A stretch of 35,416 bases of DNA from Pseudomonas fluorescens (lineage in GTDB: Bacteria; Pseudomonadota; Gammaproteobacteria; Pseudomonadales; Pseudomonadaceae), in the NCBI RefSeq assembly GCF_002837185.1, contig NZ_KZ478029.1:1-35416 (forward strand), written 5' to 3'. How positions within the stretch are numbered: the stretch's first letter is position 1; each line of letters starts with the position of its first letter. This document shows positions 23,062 through 31,554 of the stretch, one piece after another. The notes below the pieces were generated by a model. It saw only the letters and a list, made by a program, of their open reading frames with translations, searched no databases and was not told the origin of the DNA. Made by a program: the position numbers and the translations under genes.

Positions 23062-25833
23062 ATGAATGATTTGAGCGACCAGGCCGTGCACTTCGGCCCC
23101 TACCGCATCCATCCGCGCGAGCGCCTGGTGCTGGAGGCCGGTCGCCCGCTGCGCCTGGGACGGCGGGCGGTGGACATTCTGCTGATCCTGCTGGAGCACG
23201 CCGGCAATGTGGTGAGCAAGCAGGAACTGATCGCGCGGGTCTGGCCCAAAAGCGTGGTGGAAGACGGCAACCTGCGGGTGCACATGGCCGCGTTGCGCAA
23301 GGCCCTGGGCGATGGCCAGGCGGGGCAGCGCTATATCGTCACGGTCGCCCAGCGCGGCTACAGTTTTGTCGCGCCACTGAGCATCGAACCGATGACGCTA
23401 CCCACCGACGGCGCGCCCCAACGCCCTGGCCACAACCTGCCGCTGCGGCGCACGCGAATGATCGGCCGCCAGGCCCTGATCGATGCGCTGGTGCAGCAAC
23501 TGCCGCAGCAACGTTTCATCACCCTGACCGGAGCCGGTGGCATCGGCAAGACCACCGTTGCCCTGCGCGTCGCGGAATTGCTGATCGGGCATTACCGCGA
23601 CGGTATTCACCTGCTCGACCTGGCACCGCTCAGCGCCGCATCGATGATCCTGCCCAACCTCGCCGCCCTGCTGGGCGCCACACCTGGGGAGAATGCGCCG
23701 CTGGTCAGCTTCGCCCGCAGCCTGCAGGCACGCCAGCTGCTGCTGGTGATCGACAACTGCGAGCACCTGCTCGACGACATCGCCCTGATCAGCGAAACCC
23801 TGTTGCGCCATGCGCCGCACCTGCACATCCTCACCACCAGCCGCGAAGCCCTGCGCGCCGAAGGTGAGTCGGTGCAACGCCTGGAGCCGCTGAGCTGCCC
23901 GCCCGCCACCGGCAACCGCGCCCAGGCCCTGGGTTACCCGGCCATGCAATTGCTGATCGAGCGGGCCATGGCCCATCAGGACAGCTTTGCCCTGAGCGAT
24001 GCTCAATTGCCGCTGGCCATCGATATCTGCCAGCGCCTGGACGGCATTCCCCTGGCGATCGAGCTGGTGGCCGCGCAGATCGAGCGTTTTGGCTTGCCGG
24101 GACTGCTGGTGCAGATGGAAGACAACTTCCGCCTGCTGACCCGCGGACGGCGCAACGCCCTGCCCCGCCAGCAAACCCTGCGGGCCACGCTTGACTGGAG
24201 CTTCGAGCTGCTCACCGAAGGCGAAAAAATCTGCCTGCGCAGGCTTGCGGTCTTTCGCCGGGGCTTCAGCCTGGTCAGTGCAGCGGCGGTGATCGCCGGG
24301 GAACACATCGCCCCGACCGAAGTGCTGGGTTCGATCACGCAACTGGTGGCCAAGTCGCTGCTGAACGTGGACGCCAGCGAGGACGAGATGGTCTATCGCC
24401 TGCTGGATATCACCCGCACTTACGCCTTGGAAAAGCTCAGCCTGGCGGGCGAGTTGCAGGCCACGCGCGAGCGCCACGCGGCACGCTGCCTGGCGTTGAT
24501 GGAACAGGCCCGCGGCGAGTGGGAACTGATCGCCACCCAGCCCTGGATCGAGCGCTACGCACCGCTGCGCGAAGACGTGCGCGCCGCCCTCGACTGGGGG
24601 TTTTCCGACCACGCGGGGCATTTGCTGGCGATCCGCCTGACGGTCAGTGCGATGCCGCTGTGGCAAGAACTGTCGTTGCTGCGCGAACATGCCGGTTATG
24701 TGGACAAGGCGCTGGCGTTGATCGATCAGGTCGAAGCGCCCTGCACGCAATTGACCCTGCAACTGCAATTGGCCCTGGGCAGCCTCTCCTACCACGCCCT
24801 GGGCGCCGCGCCGCAGACCATTGCGGCGTTTGTCGGTGCCGCGCGCCTGGCCGAGGAACGCCAGGACCTGGCCGGCCAGTTGCGTGCGGTCTCCGGGCAT
24901 ATGGCGGTGAACCTGTGTGCCGGGCGCTATGGCCAGGCGCTGCAACAGAGCCTGCAATTCGATCGCCTCGACCCGCGCACCGAGCCACTGCTGGACCTGA
25001 GCACCCAGCGCCTGCGCGCCCTGGCCCAGCATTACACCGGCAATCAGGCACTGGCCCGGCACCATGCCGAGCAGGTGCTGCAGCGCATGAGCCACAGCAG
25101 CCACGTGAACCGCTTTGCCCAGGGCGTCGGCGTGCAGTACGACCAGAGCGTCGCGTCCCTGACCGTACTGGCACGCATCCTGTGGCTACAGGGCTTCCCC
25201 GAGCGTGCCTGGCGCACCGCGAGCCAGGCATTGGACCTGGCGCTGCAGATCAACCACGGCACCTCGATCTGCTACACCCTGGCCCTGGCCGGTGTGGTGA
25301 TCGCCCGCTACAACGGTGCCGACGACGAGGCACAGGCCATGCAACGCCTGCTGCTTGAGCAGTCGCACAAGCATTCGGTGCAACTGTTCCAGACTTGGGC
25401 CGGACACTACGCCGGTATCCTGGGCGACCAGGATCTACAGGGCCTGGGACTGATCGAGGACACCCTGGTCACTTTCGGCATGAGTCAAGTCGATGAGCCG
25501 GGTATGCAACGCGCGCGCAGTGGCGCGGCGGGCTGGTGCGCCGCGGAAATCCTGCGGGTGTACGCCGGCCAGGCGGCGCTCCAGGGCGATACCCCCGGCG
25601 CTGAAACGCTGCTGCTCGAAGCCCTTGGCCTGGCACGCCAGCAAGGTGCCCTGGCCTGGGAGCTGCGGTGTGCGGGCTGCCTGGCGCAACGGTGGCAGCA
25701 ACAAGGGCGCAGGCAGGCCGCCAAGGCGTTGCTGGAGCCCATCTACGCTCGATTTACCGAAGGCTTCGCCACCCGCGATCTACTGCGCGTGCGCCGCCTG
25801 CTCGACGAGTTGCAGGACAAACGGCCGGCCTGA
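23062..25833 (+). CDS. Winged-helix / STAND ATPase transcriptional regulator (large)
   Basis: Protein of 923 residues: an N-terminal OmpR-type winged helix (about 8-105; RAVDILLILLEHAGNVVSKQEL, VEDGNLRVHMAALRKAL, YIVTVAQRGYSFVAPL), a STAND/AP-ATPase domain (about 130-420; Walker A GAGGIGKTT 157-165, Walker B LLLVIDNCEHLL around D231, sensor-like LTTSREALRAEGE), and a long C-terminal helical region (about 460-915) of TPR-like character. The usual model for the family is a signal-dependent ATPase switch that controls DNA binding; the signal is unknown. It overlaps the 3' end of the convergent paralogue at 25780-27231 by 54 bp. No obvious target operon is adjacent. Confidence 0.88.
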   Translation: MNDLSDQAVHFGPYRIHPRERLVLEAGRPLRLGRRAVDILLILLEHAGNVVSKQELIARVWPKSVVEDGNLRVHMAALRKALGDGQAGQRYIVTVAQRGYSFVAPLSIEPMTLPTDGAPQRPGHNLPLRRTRMIGRQALIDALVQQLPQQRFITLTGAGGIGKTTVALRVAELLIGHYRDGIHLLDLAPLSAASMILPNLAALLGATPGENAPLVSFARSLQARQLLLVIDNCEHLLDDIALISETLLRHAPHLHILTTSREALRAEGESVQRLEPLSCPPATGNRAQALGYPAMQLLIERAMAHQDSFALSDAQLPLAIDICQRLDGIPLAIELVAAQIERFGLPGLLVQMEDNFRLLTRGRRNALPRQQTLRATLDWSFELLTEGEKICLRRLAVFRRGFSLVSAAAVIAGEHIAPTEVLGSITQLVAKSLLNVDASEDEMVYRLLDITRTYALEKLSLAGELQATRERHAARCLALMEQARGEWELIATQPWIERYAPLREDVRAALDWGFSDHAGHLLAIRLTVSAMPLWQELSLLREHAGYVDKALALIDQVEAPCTQLTLQLQLALGSLSYHALGAAPQTIAAFVGAARLAEERQDLAGQLRAVSGHMAVNLCAGRYGQALQQSLQFDRLDPRTEPLLDLSTQRLRALAQHYTGNQALARHHAEQVLQRMSHSSHVNRFAQGVGVQYDQSVASLTVLARILWLQGFPERAWRTASQALDLALQINHGTSICYTLALAGVVIARYNGADDEAQAMQRLLLEQSHKHSVQLFQTWAGHYAGILGDQDLQGLGLIEDTLVTFGMSQVDEPGMQRARSGAAGWCAAEILRVYAGQAALQGDTPGAETLLLEALGLARQQGALAWELRCAGCLAQRWQQQGRRQAAKALLEPIYARFTEGFATRDLLRVRRLLDELQDKRPA

Positions 25834-27231
25834 AAAAGCCCCCAGACACTGCCCGTAGCCGTGCTGCAAACGCTCTACCTGACGCGGATCGCGCAGTTGC
25901 GCCAGGGCGTAGCTGCGCACGCAATTGAGCAGGCGATAGCGCGTCGGGCCCAGGCCAGGCTCGGCGGTCAGCAGCGACAGATTGACCAGACGCGCCAGCA
26001 GGTAAGACAAATCAGCGTGTTCAAGCTCGGTTCCGGTGACCATTTCACTCAAGGTGGGCAGGGTTACCGCCATCTTGAACAGGCCCAATTGCAGGAACAG
26101 CCAGCACTCCGGCAGGCTCAGCCGCTGGTAGCTCCAGTCCAGCGCGGCAGCCAGTGAGTGATGGCGCTCCACCGCCGTGCGACGACCGCGGCTCAGCCCG
26201 TGCAGGCCGGCGCGCAATTGCCGCTGCACACCGCCGATACCCAGTGCGTCAACCTGGGCGGCCGCCAGTTCGAGGGCCAACGGGATACCGTCCAGGCGCC
26301 GACAAATATCGTGCAGCGGCATCAACTCCTGGGGCCGTAACATAAAACCCTGCTGACTGGCGCGTGCCCGTGTGACGAACAACTGCACCGCGGGACAGGC
26401 CATGGCCTGCTCGACACTGCCCAGCGCCGACGGTGACGGCACGCCCAACTGCGGTACGCGCACCAGCCATTCGTCCGGCGCCAGCAAGGCCTCGCGGCTG
26501 CTGACCAGCACGCTGACTTCGGGCGCCCTCTGCTGCAGCGCGCGCAGCAGCTTGCGACAGGCACCGAGCAGCAGGTCGGCCCCATCGAGTACCAGCAACA
26601 AGCGGCGCGCGGCCAAGCGCCGGCACAGCTCATCGAGGCTGTCGCAGCGGTCCAACTGGAATAGCGTGGCCAGATGCCCGAGCAGTTCGCCCAACGTACG
26701 CAGGTTGCCCAGGTCTACCCACCACACCCCGTCGCGATAGCGGGGCAACACACGCTCGGCCAGGGCCAGGGCCAGGGTACTTTTGCCGATACCGGCCACA
26801 CCGGTCAGGGTCAACAGCCGTTGCCCGGCCATGCGCCGCACCAGCACGCCCACCAGCTCATCGCGACCGACCACCGGGCTGAGCCGCGCCGCCAGGTTGT
26901 GCGGTGCCGGCAACGTCGCCAGCGCGCCTTGTACCGGCGCAGCGAAGCAGTAGCCGCGCTGCGGGTGATTGAGGATCAAAGGCTGCACATCAAGGGCGCG
27001 ACGCAACGCGGCAATGTGCACGCGCAGGTTATTGTCTTCAACGACGCTGTTGGGCCAGACCCGTTCGATCAAGGTCGCCTTGCTGATGAAGTGCCCCGGC
27101 GCTTCCAGCAGCACGGCGAGGATATCCAGGGCGCGCCCGCCCAGCGGCACCGGCCAGCCCGCCTTGCTGACCAGACGCTGGTGTCGATGAAATGTGTAGG
27201 GGCCGAAGCTCACCGCCGCAGAATGATTCAT
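25780..27231 (-). CDS. Winged-helix / STAND ATPase transcriptional regulator (short paralogue)
   Basis: Protein of 483 residues with the same winged helix (about 8-98; FGPYTFHRHQRLVSKAGWP, VEDNNLRVHIAALRRAL) and STAND ATPase domain (Walker A GVAGIGKS 144-151; LLLVLDGADLLL; SSREALLAPDEW) as its neighbour, but it stops soon after the ATPase/winged-helix module and lacks the long TPR-like region. The two genes converge and overlap by 54 bp at their 3' ends. The shortened C-terminus may be natural, since many Pseudomonas relatives are of this size, or may reflect loss of the sensor part. Confidence 0.86.
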   Translation of the reverse strand: MNHSAAVSFGPYTFHRHQRLVSKAGWPVPLGGRALDILAVLLEAPGHFISKATLIERVWPNSVVEDNNLRVHIAALRRALDVQPLILNHPQRGYCFAAPVQGALATLPAPHNLAARLSPVVGRDELVGVLVRRMAGQRLLTLTGVAGIGKSTLALALAERVLPRYRDGVWWVDLGNLRTLGELLGHLATLFQLDRCDSLDELCRRLAARRLLLVLDGADLLLGACRKLLRALQQRAPEVSVLVSSREALLAPDEWLVRVPQLGVPSPSALGSVEQAMACPAVQLFVTRARASQQGFMLRPQELMPLHDICRRLDGIPLALELAAAQVDALGIGGVQRQLRAGLHGLSRGRRTAVERHHSLAAALDWSYQRLSLPECWLFLQLGLFKMAVTLPTLSEMVTGTELEHADLSYLLARLVNLSLLTAEPGLGPTRYRLLNCVRSYALAQLRDPRQVERLQHGYGQCLGAFSGRPFVLQLVEQAAHAQ

Positions 27232-27380
27232 GTCCGTAACAGCGCTGAAACACCCGTGCTTGAGTGCCTGCGCATCCTTTTTCGTGGGCTCGCCGTTATC
27301 TTGCCAGCTAGCGGTGACAGGACAATGCTGGCACGGGGAGCGATACGGACAATCGGGTGCCTCAGACGGACATTGGGTCG

Positions 27381-28331
27381 TTAACTGAACTGTTGTCGGT
27401 ATTGGGTAGGGTTCAAGCCGAGCTTTTCACTGAACAGAAAGCGCATATGCCGCACGCTGCCGAAGCCTGAGTGGAACGCCACGGTCTTGAGCGGCAGGTC
27501 GGTGGTTTCCAGCAACTGGCGGGCACGGTCGATGCGTGCGCCTTGCAGGAACGCCATGGGCGTCATCTGCACCTCCTTGGCGAACAGTCGCGCAAAGTGT
27601 CGCGCACTCATGCCGGCCAGTTCGGCCATCGACTCGATCGTAAAGGGTTGGTCGAGATGGGCCAGCACATGGTGCTGCACCCGAGTGACCGCGGTTTCCT
27701 GAGGCGCCACGGCGGCGGTCATCGGGCTGAACTGGGCCTGGCCACCCTGGCGTTTCATCACCACCAGCAACACCTTGGCCACGTCCACCGCCACCTGCTT
27801 GCCATGGTCCTGGGCTACAATCGAGAGGGCTAGGTCGATACCGGCCGTGACGCCACCCGAGGTGATCAACCGTCGGTCCTGCAGGTAGATGCGATCGGTC
27901 TCGACGATGGCGTTTGGGAATGCCTTGATCAAGCGTTCGGTGTAATGCCAGTGGGTGGTCACGCGGTGCCCGTCGAGCAAGCCGGCGTGCCCGAGCACAA
28001 AGGCGCCGGTGCAGATCGAACCGAAACGCCGCGCCCGTGGCGCCATCGCCTTCAACCAGGGCAGCAGCGCAGGATGACATTCGTTATAGGCACCCGGACC
28101 GCCAGGCACCAGCAGCACATCATAGGCCGCCTGGGCCTGCTCCAGTAGCAGGTCGGTCTGCACCGTGACGCCATTGGACGCGCGCAACGGCCCGGACTCG
28201 GTGCCGACAGTCAGGATCCGGTAGTGGTCGGCCACCGGCAGGTAGCGGTTGGCAATCGAAAACACTTCAAGCGGCCCGGCCATGTCGAGCAGCAGGAAGT
28301 CCGGGAACAGCGCCATGGCCACGGTTTTCAT
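27381..28331 (-). CDS. GlxA-type AraC regulator (DJ-1/PfpI-like domain plus AraC HTH)
   Basis: Protein of 316 residues: N-terminal DJ-1/PfpI amidotransferase-like domain (about 1-185; VAMALFPDFLLLDMAGPLEVF, LLVPGGPGAY, GSICTGAFVLGHAGLLDG, HWHYTERLI, ITSGGVTAGIDLAL) and C-terminal AraC HTH (about 220-315; TIESMAELAGMSARHFARLF, PLKTVAFHSGFGSVRHMRFLF). The Cys in GSICTGAF is at the nucleophile elbow of the DJ-1 fold. I chose ATG 28331 (MKTVAMALF), where family similarity begins; an ATG at 28370 would add 13 residues. It is divergent from the pirin gene with an AT-rich gap that contains an inverted repeat, so it probably regulates pirin and itself. Confidence 0.9.
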   Translation of the reverse strand: MKTVAMALFPDFLLLDMAGPLEVFSIANRYLPVADHYRILTVGTESGPLRASNGVTVQTDLLLEQAQAAYDVLLVPGGPGAYNECHPALLPWLKAMAPRARRFGSICTGAFVLGHAGLLDGHRVTTHWHYTERLIKAFPNAIVETDRIYLQDRRLITSGGVTAGIDLALSIVAQDHGKQVAVDVAKVLLVVMKRQGGQAQFSPMTAAVAPQETAVTRVQHHVLAHLDQPFTIESMAELAGMSARHFARLFAKEVQMTPMAFLQGARIDRARQLLETTDLPLKTVAFHSGFGSVRHMRFLFSEKLGLNPTQYRQQFS

Positions 28332-28385
28332 AAGCGGGAAACGTCCATCGAGAAGGAATGCGACGGGCATTATGGCATGCCTTTT

Positions 28386-28408
28386 ACTGTCAACTCAGAA
28401 GAGACAGT
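28386..28408. promoter_or_regulatory. Inverted repeat in glxA-type / pirin intergenic region
   Basis: ACTGTC (28386-28391) and GACAGT (28403-28408) form a perfect 6-bp dyad with an 11-nt centre in the AT-rich gap between the divergent AraC (GlxA-type) and pirin genes. A plausible operator; no proof. Confidence 0.4.
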
Positions 28409-28512
28409 TATTCAAATTTTATCTTCTTAATGAATTTACCGCTAACCATTAATCTTCTTCTCAACGCAAGCGCCCTGCCTCTCGCAGCCTGCGCTCACTT
28501 GAGGACTGGACC

Positions 28513-29235
28513 ATGCTGACCCTTCGCAAAGCTTCCGAACGCGGCGCCGCCAATCACGGTTGGTTGAAGTCGTTCCACACCTTCTCCTTCGCCAACTACT
28601 GGAACCCCAAGGAACAGGGTTTTTCCGACCTGCTGGTGATCAACGATGATCGCGTCGCCGCCGGCAAAGGCTTCGGCCAGCACCCGCACCGCGACATGGA
28701 GATTTTCTCCTATGTGCTCGAAGGCGCCCTGGAACACAAGGACACCCTGGGCACCGGCTCGGTGATCCGCCCTGGCGATGTGCAATTGATGAGCGCCGGC
28801 AGCGGCGTGGCCCACAGCGAGTTCAACCACAGTCAAAGCCGTGGCGTGCACTTCCTGCAAATCTGGATAGTGCCCAACGAGGCCGGGGCCAAGCCGCGCT
28901 ATCAGCAGGAGCACTTCAGCGCAGCGCAAAAACGTGGGCGCCTGCAGTTGATCATCTCGCCGGACGGCGCCGACGGTTCGTTGAATGTTCGCCAGGATGC
29001 GCGGGTGTATGCCGGGCTGTTCGATGGCGATGAAAGCGCGCAACTGGACTTGCCGCCGGATCGCTACGCCTACATCCATGTGGCGCGCGGCAGCGTCGAG
29101 CTCAATGGCCAACGCTTGCAGGAAGGCGACGGCGTGCGCGTACGGGACGAGCGCCAGATTCGCCTGAGCCAGGGCACTGACGCCGAGGTGCTGGTGTTTG
29201 ACCTGCGCCCCAATGAAGTGCCGCAGATGCCATGA
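28513..29235 (+). CDS. yhhW: Pirin-family protein (YhhW-like)
   Basis: Protein of 240 residues with two cupin halves. The metal-binding motif of the N-terminal cupin is H57, H59 (GQHPHRDMEIF), H101 and E103 (VAHSEFNHS). Opening residues (RKASERGAANHGWLKSFHTFSFANYW) match YhhW/bacterial pirins, some of which have quercetinase (flavonol dioxygenase) activity. The length is normal. Divergent from the GlxA-type regulator. The natural substrate here is unknown. Confidence 0.92.
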   Translation: MLTLRKASERGAANHGWLKSFHTFSFANYWNPKEQGFSDLLVINDDRVAAGKGFGQHPHRDMEIFSYVLEGALEHKDTLGTGSVIRPGDVQLMSAGSGVAHSEFNHSQSRGVHFLQIWIVPNEAGAKPRYQQEHFSAAQKRGRLQLIISPDGADGSLNVRQDARVYAGLFDGDESAQLDLPPDRYAYIHVARGSVELNGQRLQEGDGVRVRDERQIRLSQGTDAEVLVFDLRPNEVPQMP

Positions 29236-29241
29236 CGGTCG

Positions 29242-29272
29242 CAGTGATGGCCCGTGAGCGGGTCCATCGCTG
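29242..29272 (+). terminator. Stem-loop after pirin gene
   Basis: Strong hairpin just after the pirin stop: CAGTGATGGCCCG (29242) pairs with CGGGTCCATCGCTG (ending 29272) around a short loop, with one bulged T. No clear run of T follows, so it may be a processing or weak terminator structure rather than a classical rho-independent terminator. Confidence 0.4.
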
Positions 29273-29379
29273 GCGTCGATAGTCACCATCAGCGCAATGA
29301 AGTTCTCTTAAAAACTGCGACGCGTAACATCAAACCCATGCCAAACGGCACCCCACTAAAACACTTGGAGCACACCACC

Positions 29380-29649
29380 ATGAAACGCCAACTCTTGCTT
29401 AGCCTCGCTTTTTCGGTACTGGCTGCAAACGCTTTCGCCCACCCGGTAGTCGCTGAAGGCGGCGCCGATCGCATGATTGAAACACGCATTGCCGAAGGCG
29501 GTGCAGATCGCCTGCAGGAACGTGGCCTGGCTGAAGGCGGTGCGGATCGCCTGCAGGAACGTGGCCTGGCCGAAGGCGGTGCAGATCGCTTGCAGGAACG
29601 TGGCCTCGCCGAAGGCGGTGCTGAACGCCTGCTGAGCAACCACGTATAA
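29380..29649 (+). CDS. Small secreted repeat protein (AEGGADRLQERGL repeats)
   Basis: Protein of 89 residues: a signal peptide (MKRQLLLSLAFSVLAANAFA, 1-20) followed by HPVV and five copies of a 13-residue unit, AEGGADRxxExRx; the middle three are AEGGADRLQERGL. It should be exported to the periplasm or beyond, and the mature part is small, charged and repetitive. Similar small Pseudomonas proteins are sometimes labelled 'phage infection protein', from memory and without known function. The start has GGAG 10 nt upstream, and a rho-independent terminator follows at 29674. It looks like a real, single-gene transcript. I do not assign a function. Confidence 0.8.
   Translation: MKRQLLLSLAFSVLAANAFAHPVVAEGGADRMIETRIAEGGADRLQERGLAEGGADRLQERGLAEGGADRLQERGLAEGGAERLLSNHV
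29452..29646 (+). repeat. Five tandem 39-bp repeats inside the secreted protein gene
   Basis: Units begin at 29452, 29491, 29530, 29569 and 29608. Units 2-4 are almost identical, differing at four positions by eye (GCC/GCT, GCA/GCG, CGCCTG/CGCTTG, CTG/CTC), all synonymous. Units 1 and 5 are diverged. The near-identity of the inner units suggests recent expansion and copy-number variability between strains. Confidence 0.9.
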
Positions 29650-29673
29650 CCCCTGCTGTTGAAGGGAACCCCA

Positions 29674-29700
29674 AACCGGCCTGATCAGCCGGTTTTTTTT
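29674..29700 (+). terminator. Rho-independent terminator of secreted repeat protein gene
   Basis: Stem AACCGGC (29674-29680) with GCCGGTT (29688-29694), loop CTGATCA, followed by a run of eight T (29693-29700). A textbook terminator 25 bp after the stop codon. Confidence 0.9.
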
Positions 29701-29789
29701 CGTCTTCGATTCAGGCTCTTCAAGCAGGTTTGAAAGGCTGAACGTGCGGGTGTCAGGCACCTCCCTCGCCACAGGCATTCGGGTTGCCC

Positions 29790-31418
29790 TTACCCTTCGC
29801 GCTTGACCTTCAAGTGCCGCGCATACCAGGGTCGTTGCGGCACGCGCTTGAACAGGCCCTTGAGCAGTTCCTCATCGGCGCCAAAGGTGATGCGCAGGGC
29901 GAGTTTCATGATTTCCGGGTCCATTTCCATCGAGCGCCCCTGCTGCAACCCCGGCGTGGTGCTGCACCCGTGGGTGTCCGGGCCGAGCCAGGGGTCGCCG
30001 ACTTCAACCCAGCGTCCCGCTGCAAACCAGGCTACGCCGTTGACCTCAAGCCGGGTGACCTCGCCCGGATGGAACCGCTCGTGGGCGCGAAACCAGTCCT
30101 CGATGCGGTCGTCGATCCAGCCGTGGAAGTGCCAGAACACCGGGTTCACGTGGGATGAAAACGGGTCGCCGAGGAAGTCGTTCTCCGGGGCGTACCAGCG
30201 CGGCGCAAAATCCGCCGGGTCGCGGGCAAACGGCACCGGGGCGCCATTGGACGGGTCGCGCGGCACCGAGGCCCAACGCATGTGCAGCCAGTCGTGCAGG
30301 CCCAGCTCCATCTCCGAACCCAATTGGCCCAGGGTCAGCCTGGCCAGGTAGCGTGGGTCGCGGTATTGGGATTCCCACACCTGGAAATTACTGTGGTAGG
30401 TCTCGGCCGCCTTGATGTCGCTGACCCACTGGGTGTAATCGGCGTCATCCGGCGCCGACCAGCAGGGCGGCAGCGCAAAGCCGTCGTGGTTATCGAAGTA
30501 ACGCACGAAGCCCGGGCGATCGCGCTCCAGCGCCGGCTGGGGCTCGGGGAAATGCGGCCATGACGGCAGGTCCTGCATGGCGCGGGCAGTGCCGAGCATA
30601 TGCCGGTGCATGAAGAAAAAGTCGATGCCCGAGCCGTTACGGTCCTTGAGCTTGCCCCGCGCATCGCGCTCCCGACCACGCGGCCCGGGTTGCCAGCCGA
30701 GGCCGCGCAGGGCCTCGCGTTTTTCTTCGGACAGCTTGTGCCATTGGTCACGGGTGGCGTGCCAGAGCTGATGAAACAGGCGATGTTCGGGGGCAATCAG
30801 CCAGGCCAGCAGGGTCGGGTTGAGGCCGATACGCTGGCGGGCTTCGGGGAACAGCTGTTTGTGGGCGATAAATCGATTGTCGCGCTCGGTCAATGCCAAG
30901 GGCCGCTCGAGGTCGAGGACCTGCCCACTGAGGGTGCCGCTGCCGGCATTGCCGAAGTCGGCCCAGACTTCATCGAGGGTCATCTTGAATTCGTAGGCCG
31001 GAATGCCCGCCGCCGAATCGCGGTCGATCAGCCGCCAATAGAGCACGGCGCCCTCGCCCGTCACCAGATCGCCCAATACGCGGTAGCGCGGCTCGCCGTC
31101 GGCCCGCAGGTTCTCGGCGGTGTCCAGGTAACCGCGCAAGCCGCGGCCACGGGGAGCGATATCCAGCAGCAGCGCCAGGCCCTGCGACGGCAAGCCCCTG
31201 AGGCCGGCATCGCGGCCTTCCAGGCGCAGGCTCCAGACGCCGCGCAAGGTGTTCGCCAGGTGCTGGCCCTGGGTGTCGGCCAGGTCGACCGTGGCTTCGC
31301 CGGGGGTGACCGGGAATTCTTCTTCCCGCGTCAACTCGCGATGGGCATAAAAGGCCGCGGGCACCGCCGCGCCGGTCAGCGCCAGGCCTGCGATGAACCC
31401 ACGTCGAGAGATCGTCAT
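29790..31418 (-). CDS. pvdP: PvdP, periplasmic tyrosinase of pyoverdine maturation
   Basis: Protein of 542 residues (PvdP of P. aeruginosa is about 544). Tat signal at the N-terminus: SRRGFIAG followed by a hydrophobic stretch, residues 1-24. The C-terminal half holds the tyrosinase copper-binding histidines: H271 and H273 (FMHRHMLG), H375 and H379 (LHDWLHMRW), H423, H430 and H432 (HVNPVFWHFHGW). It oxidises the tyrosine-derived part of the ferribactin precursor to finish the pyoverdine chromophore in the periplasm. In PAO1 PvdP a C-terminal lid tyrosine blocks the active site; Y532 (RPWYARHL) is at the matching place. Transcribed divergently from pvdM with a PvdS box upstream (31454-31477). 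Confidence 0.95.
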   Translation of the reverse strand: MTISRRGFIAGLALTGAAVPAAFYAHRELTREEEFPVTPGEATVDLADTQGQHLANTLRGVWSLRLEGRDAGLRGLPSQGLALLLDIAPRGRGLRGYLDTAENLRADGEPRYRVLGDLVTGEGAVLYWRLIDRDSAAGIPAYEFKMTLDEVWADFGNAGSGTLSGQVLDLERPLALTERDNRFIAHKQLFPEARQRIGLNPTLLAWLIAPEHRLFHQLWHATRDQWHKLSEEKREALRGLGWQPGPRGRERDARGKLKDRNGSGIDFFFMHRHMLGTARAMQDLPSWPHFPEPQPALERDRPGFVRYFDNHDGFALPPCWSAPDDADYTQWVSDIKAAETYHSNFQVWESQYRDPRYLARLTLGQLGSEMELGLHDWLHMRWASVPRDPSNGAPVPFARDPADFAPRWYAPENDFLGDPFSSHVNPVFWHFHGWIDDRIEDWFRAHERFHPGEVTRLEVNGVAWFAAGRWVEVGDPWLGPDTHGCSTTPGLQQGRSMEMDPEIMKLALRITFGADEELLKGLFKRVPQRPWYARHLKVKREG

Positions 31419-31453
31419 TGTCTACCTTAGGAAACGGCTTAATCAGAGCTAGA

Positions 31454-31477
31454 ACGTTTGCAGCCTGGGGAAATTTA
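31454..31477 (-). promoter_or_regulatory. PvdS iron-starvation box for pvdP
   Basis: On the minus strand, TAAAT (31477-31473), 16 nt, then CGT (31456-31454): the exact TAAAT-N16-CGT recognition pattern of the iron-starvation sigma factor PvdS. It lies 36 bp upstream of the pvdP start at 31418, correct for a -35/-10 element. Confidence 0.85.
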
Positions 31478-31496
31478 CCGCCAGGGCAGCGCCCGC

Positions 31497-31520
31497 TAAA
31501 TTTCCCCCGTCATCGCTCGT
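31497..31520 (+). promoter_or_regulatory. PvdS iron-starvation box for pvdMNO
   Basis: TAAAT (31497-31501), 16 nt, CGT (31518-31520), again the exact PvdS pattern, 34 bp upstream of the pvdM start at 31555. Together with the minus-strand box it forms a compact divergent promoter. The two boxes do not overlap (19 bp apart). Confidence 0.87.
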
Positions 31521-31554
31521 TCTTCCCTGATAGCAAAGGCCTCAACTGACTGAG

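Noticed and set aside
23398..25104. 568-residue open frame opposite the large STAND regulator.
   Set aside because: Gln/His/Ala-rich antisense artefact; the sense protein has clear winged-helix and Walker motifs.
29452..29646. 39-bp tandem repeats considered as a CRISPR-like array.
   Set aside because: There are no unique spacers, the unit is a multiple of three and encodes an in-frame repeated peptide after a signal sequence.
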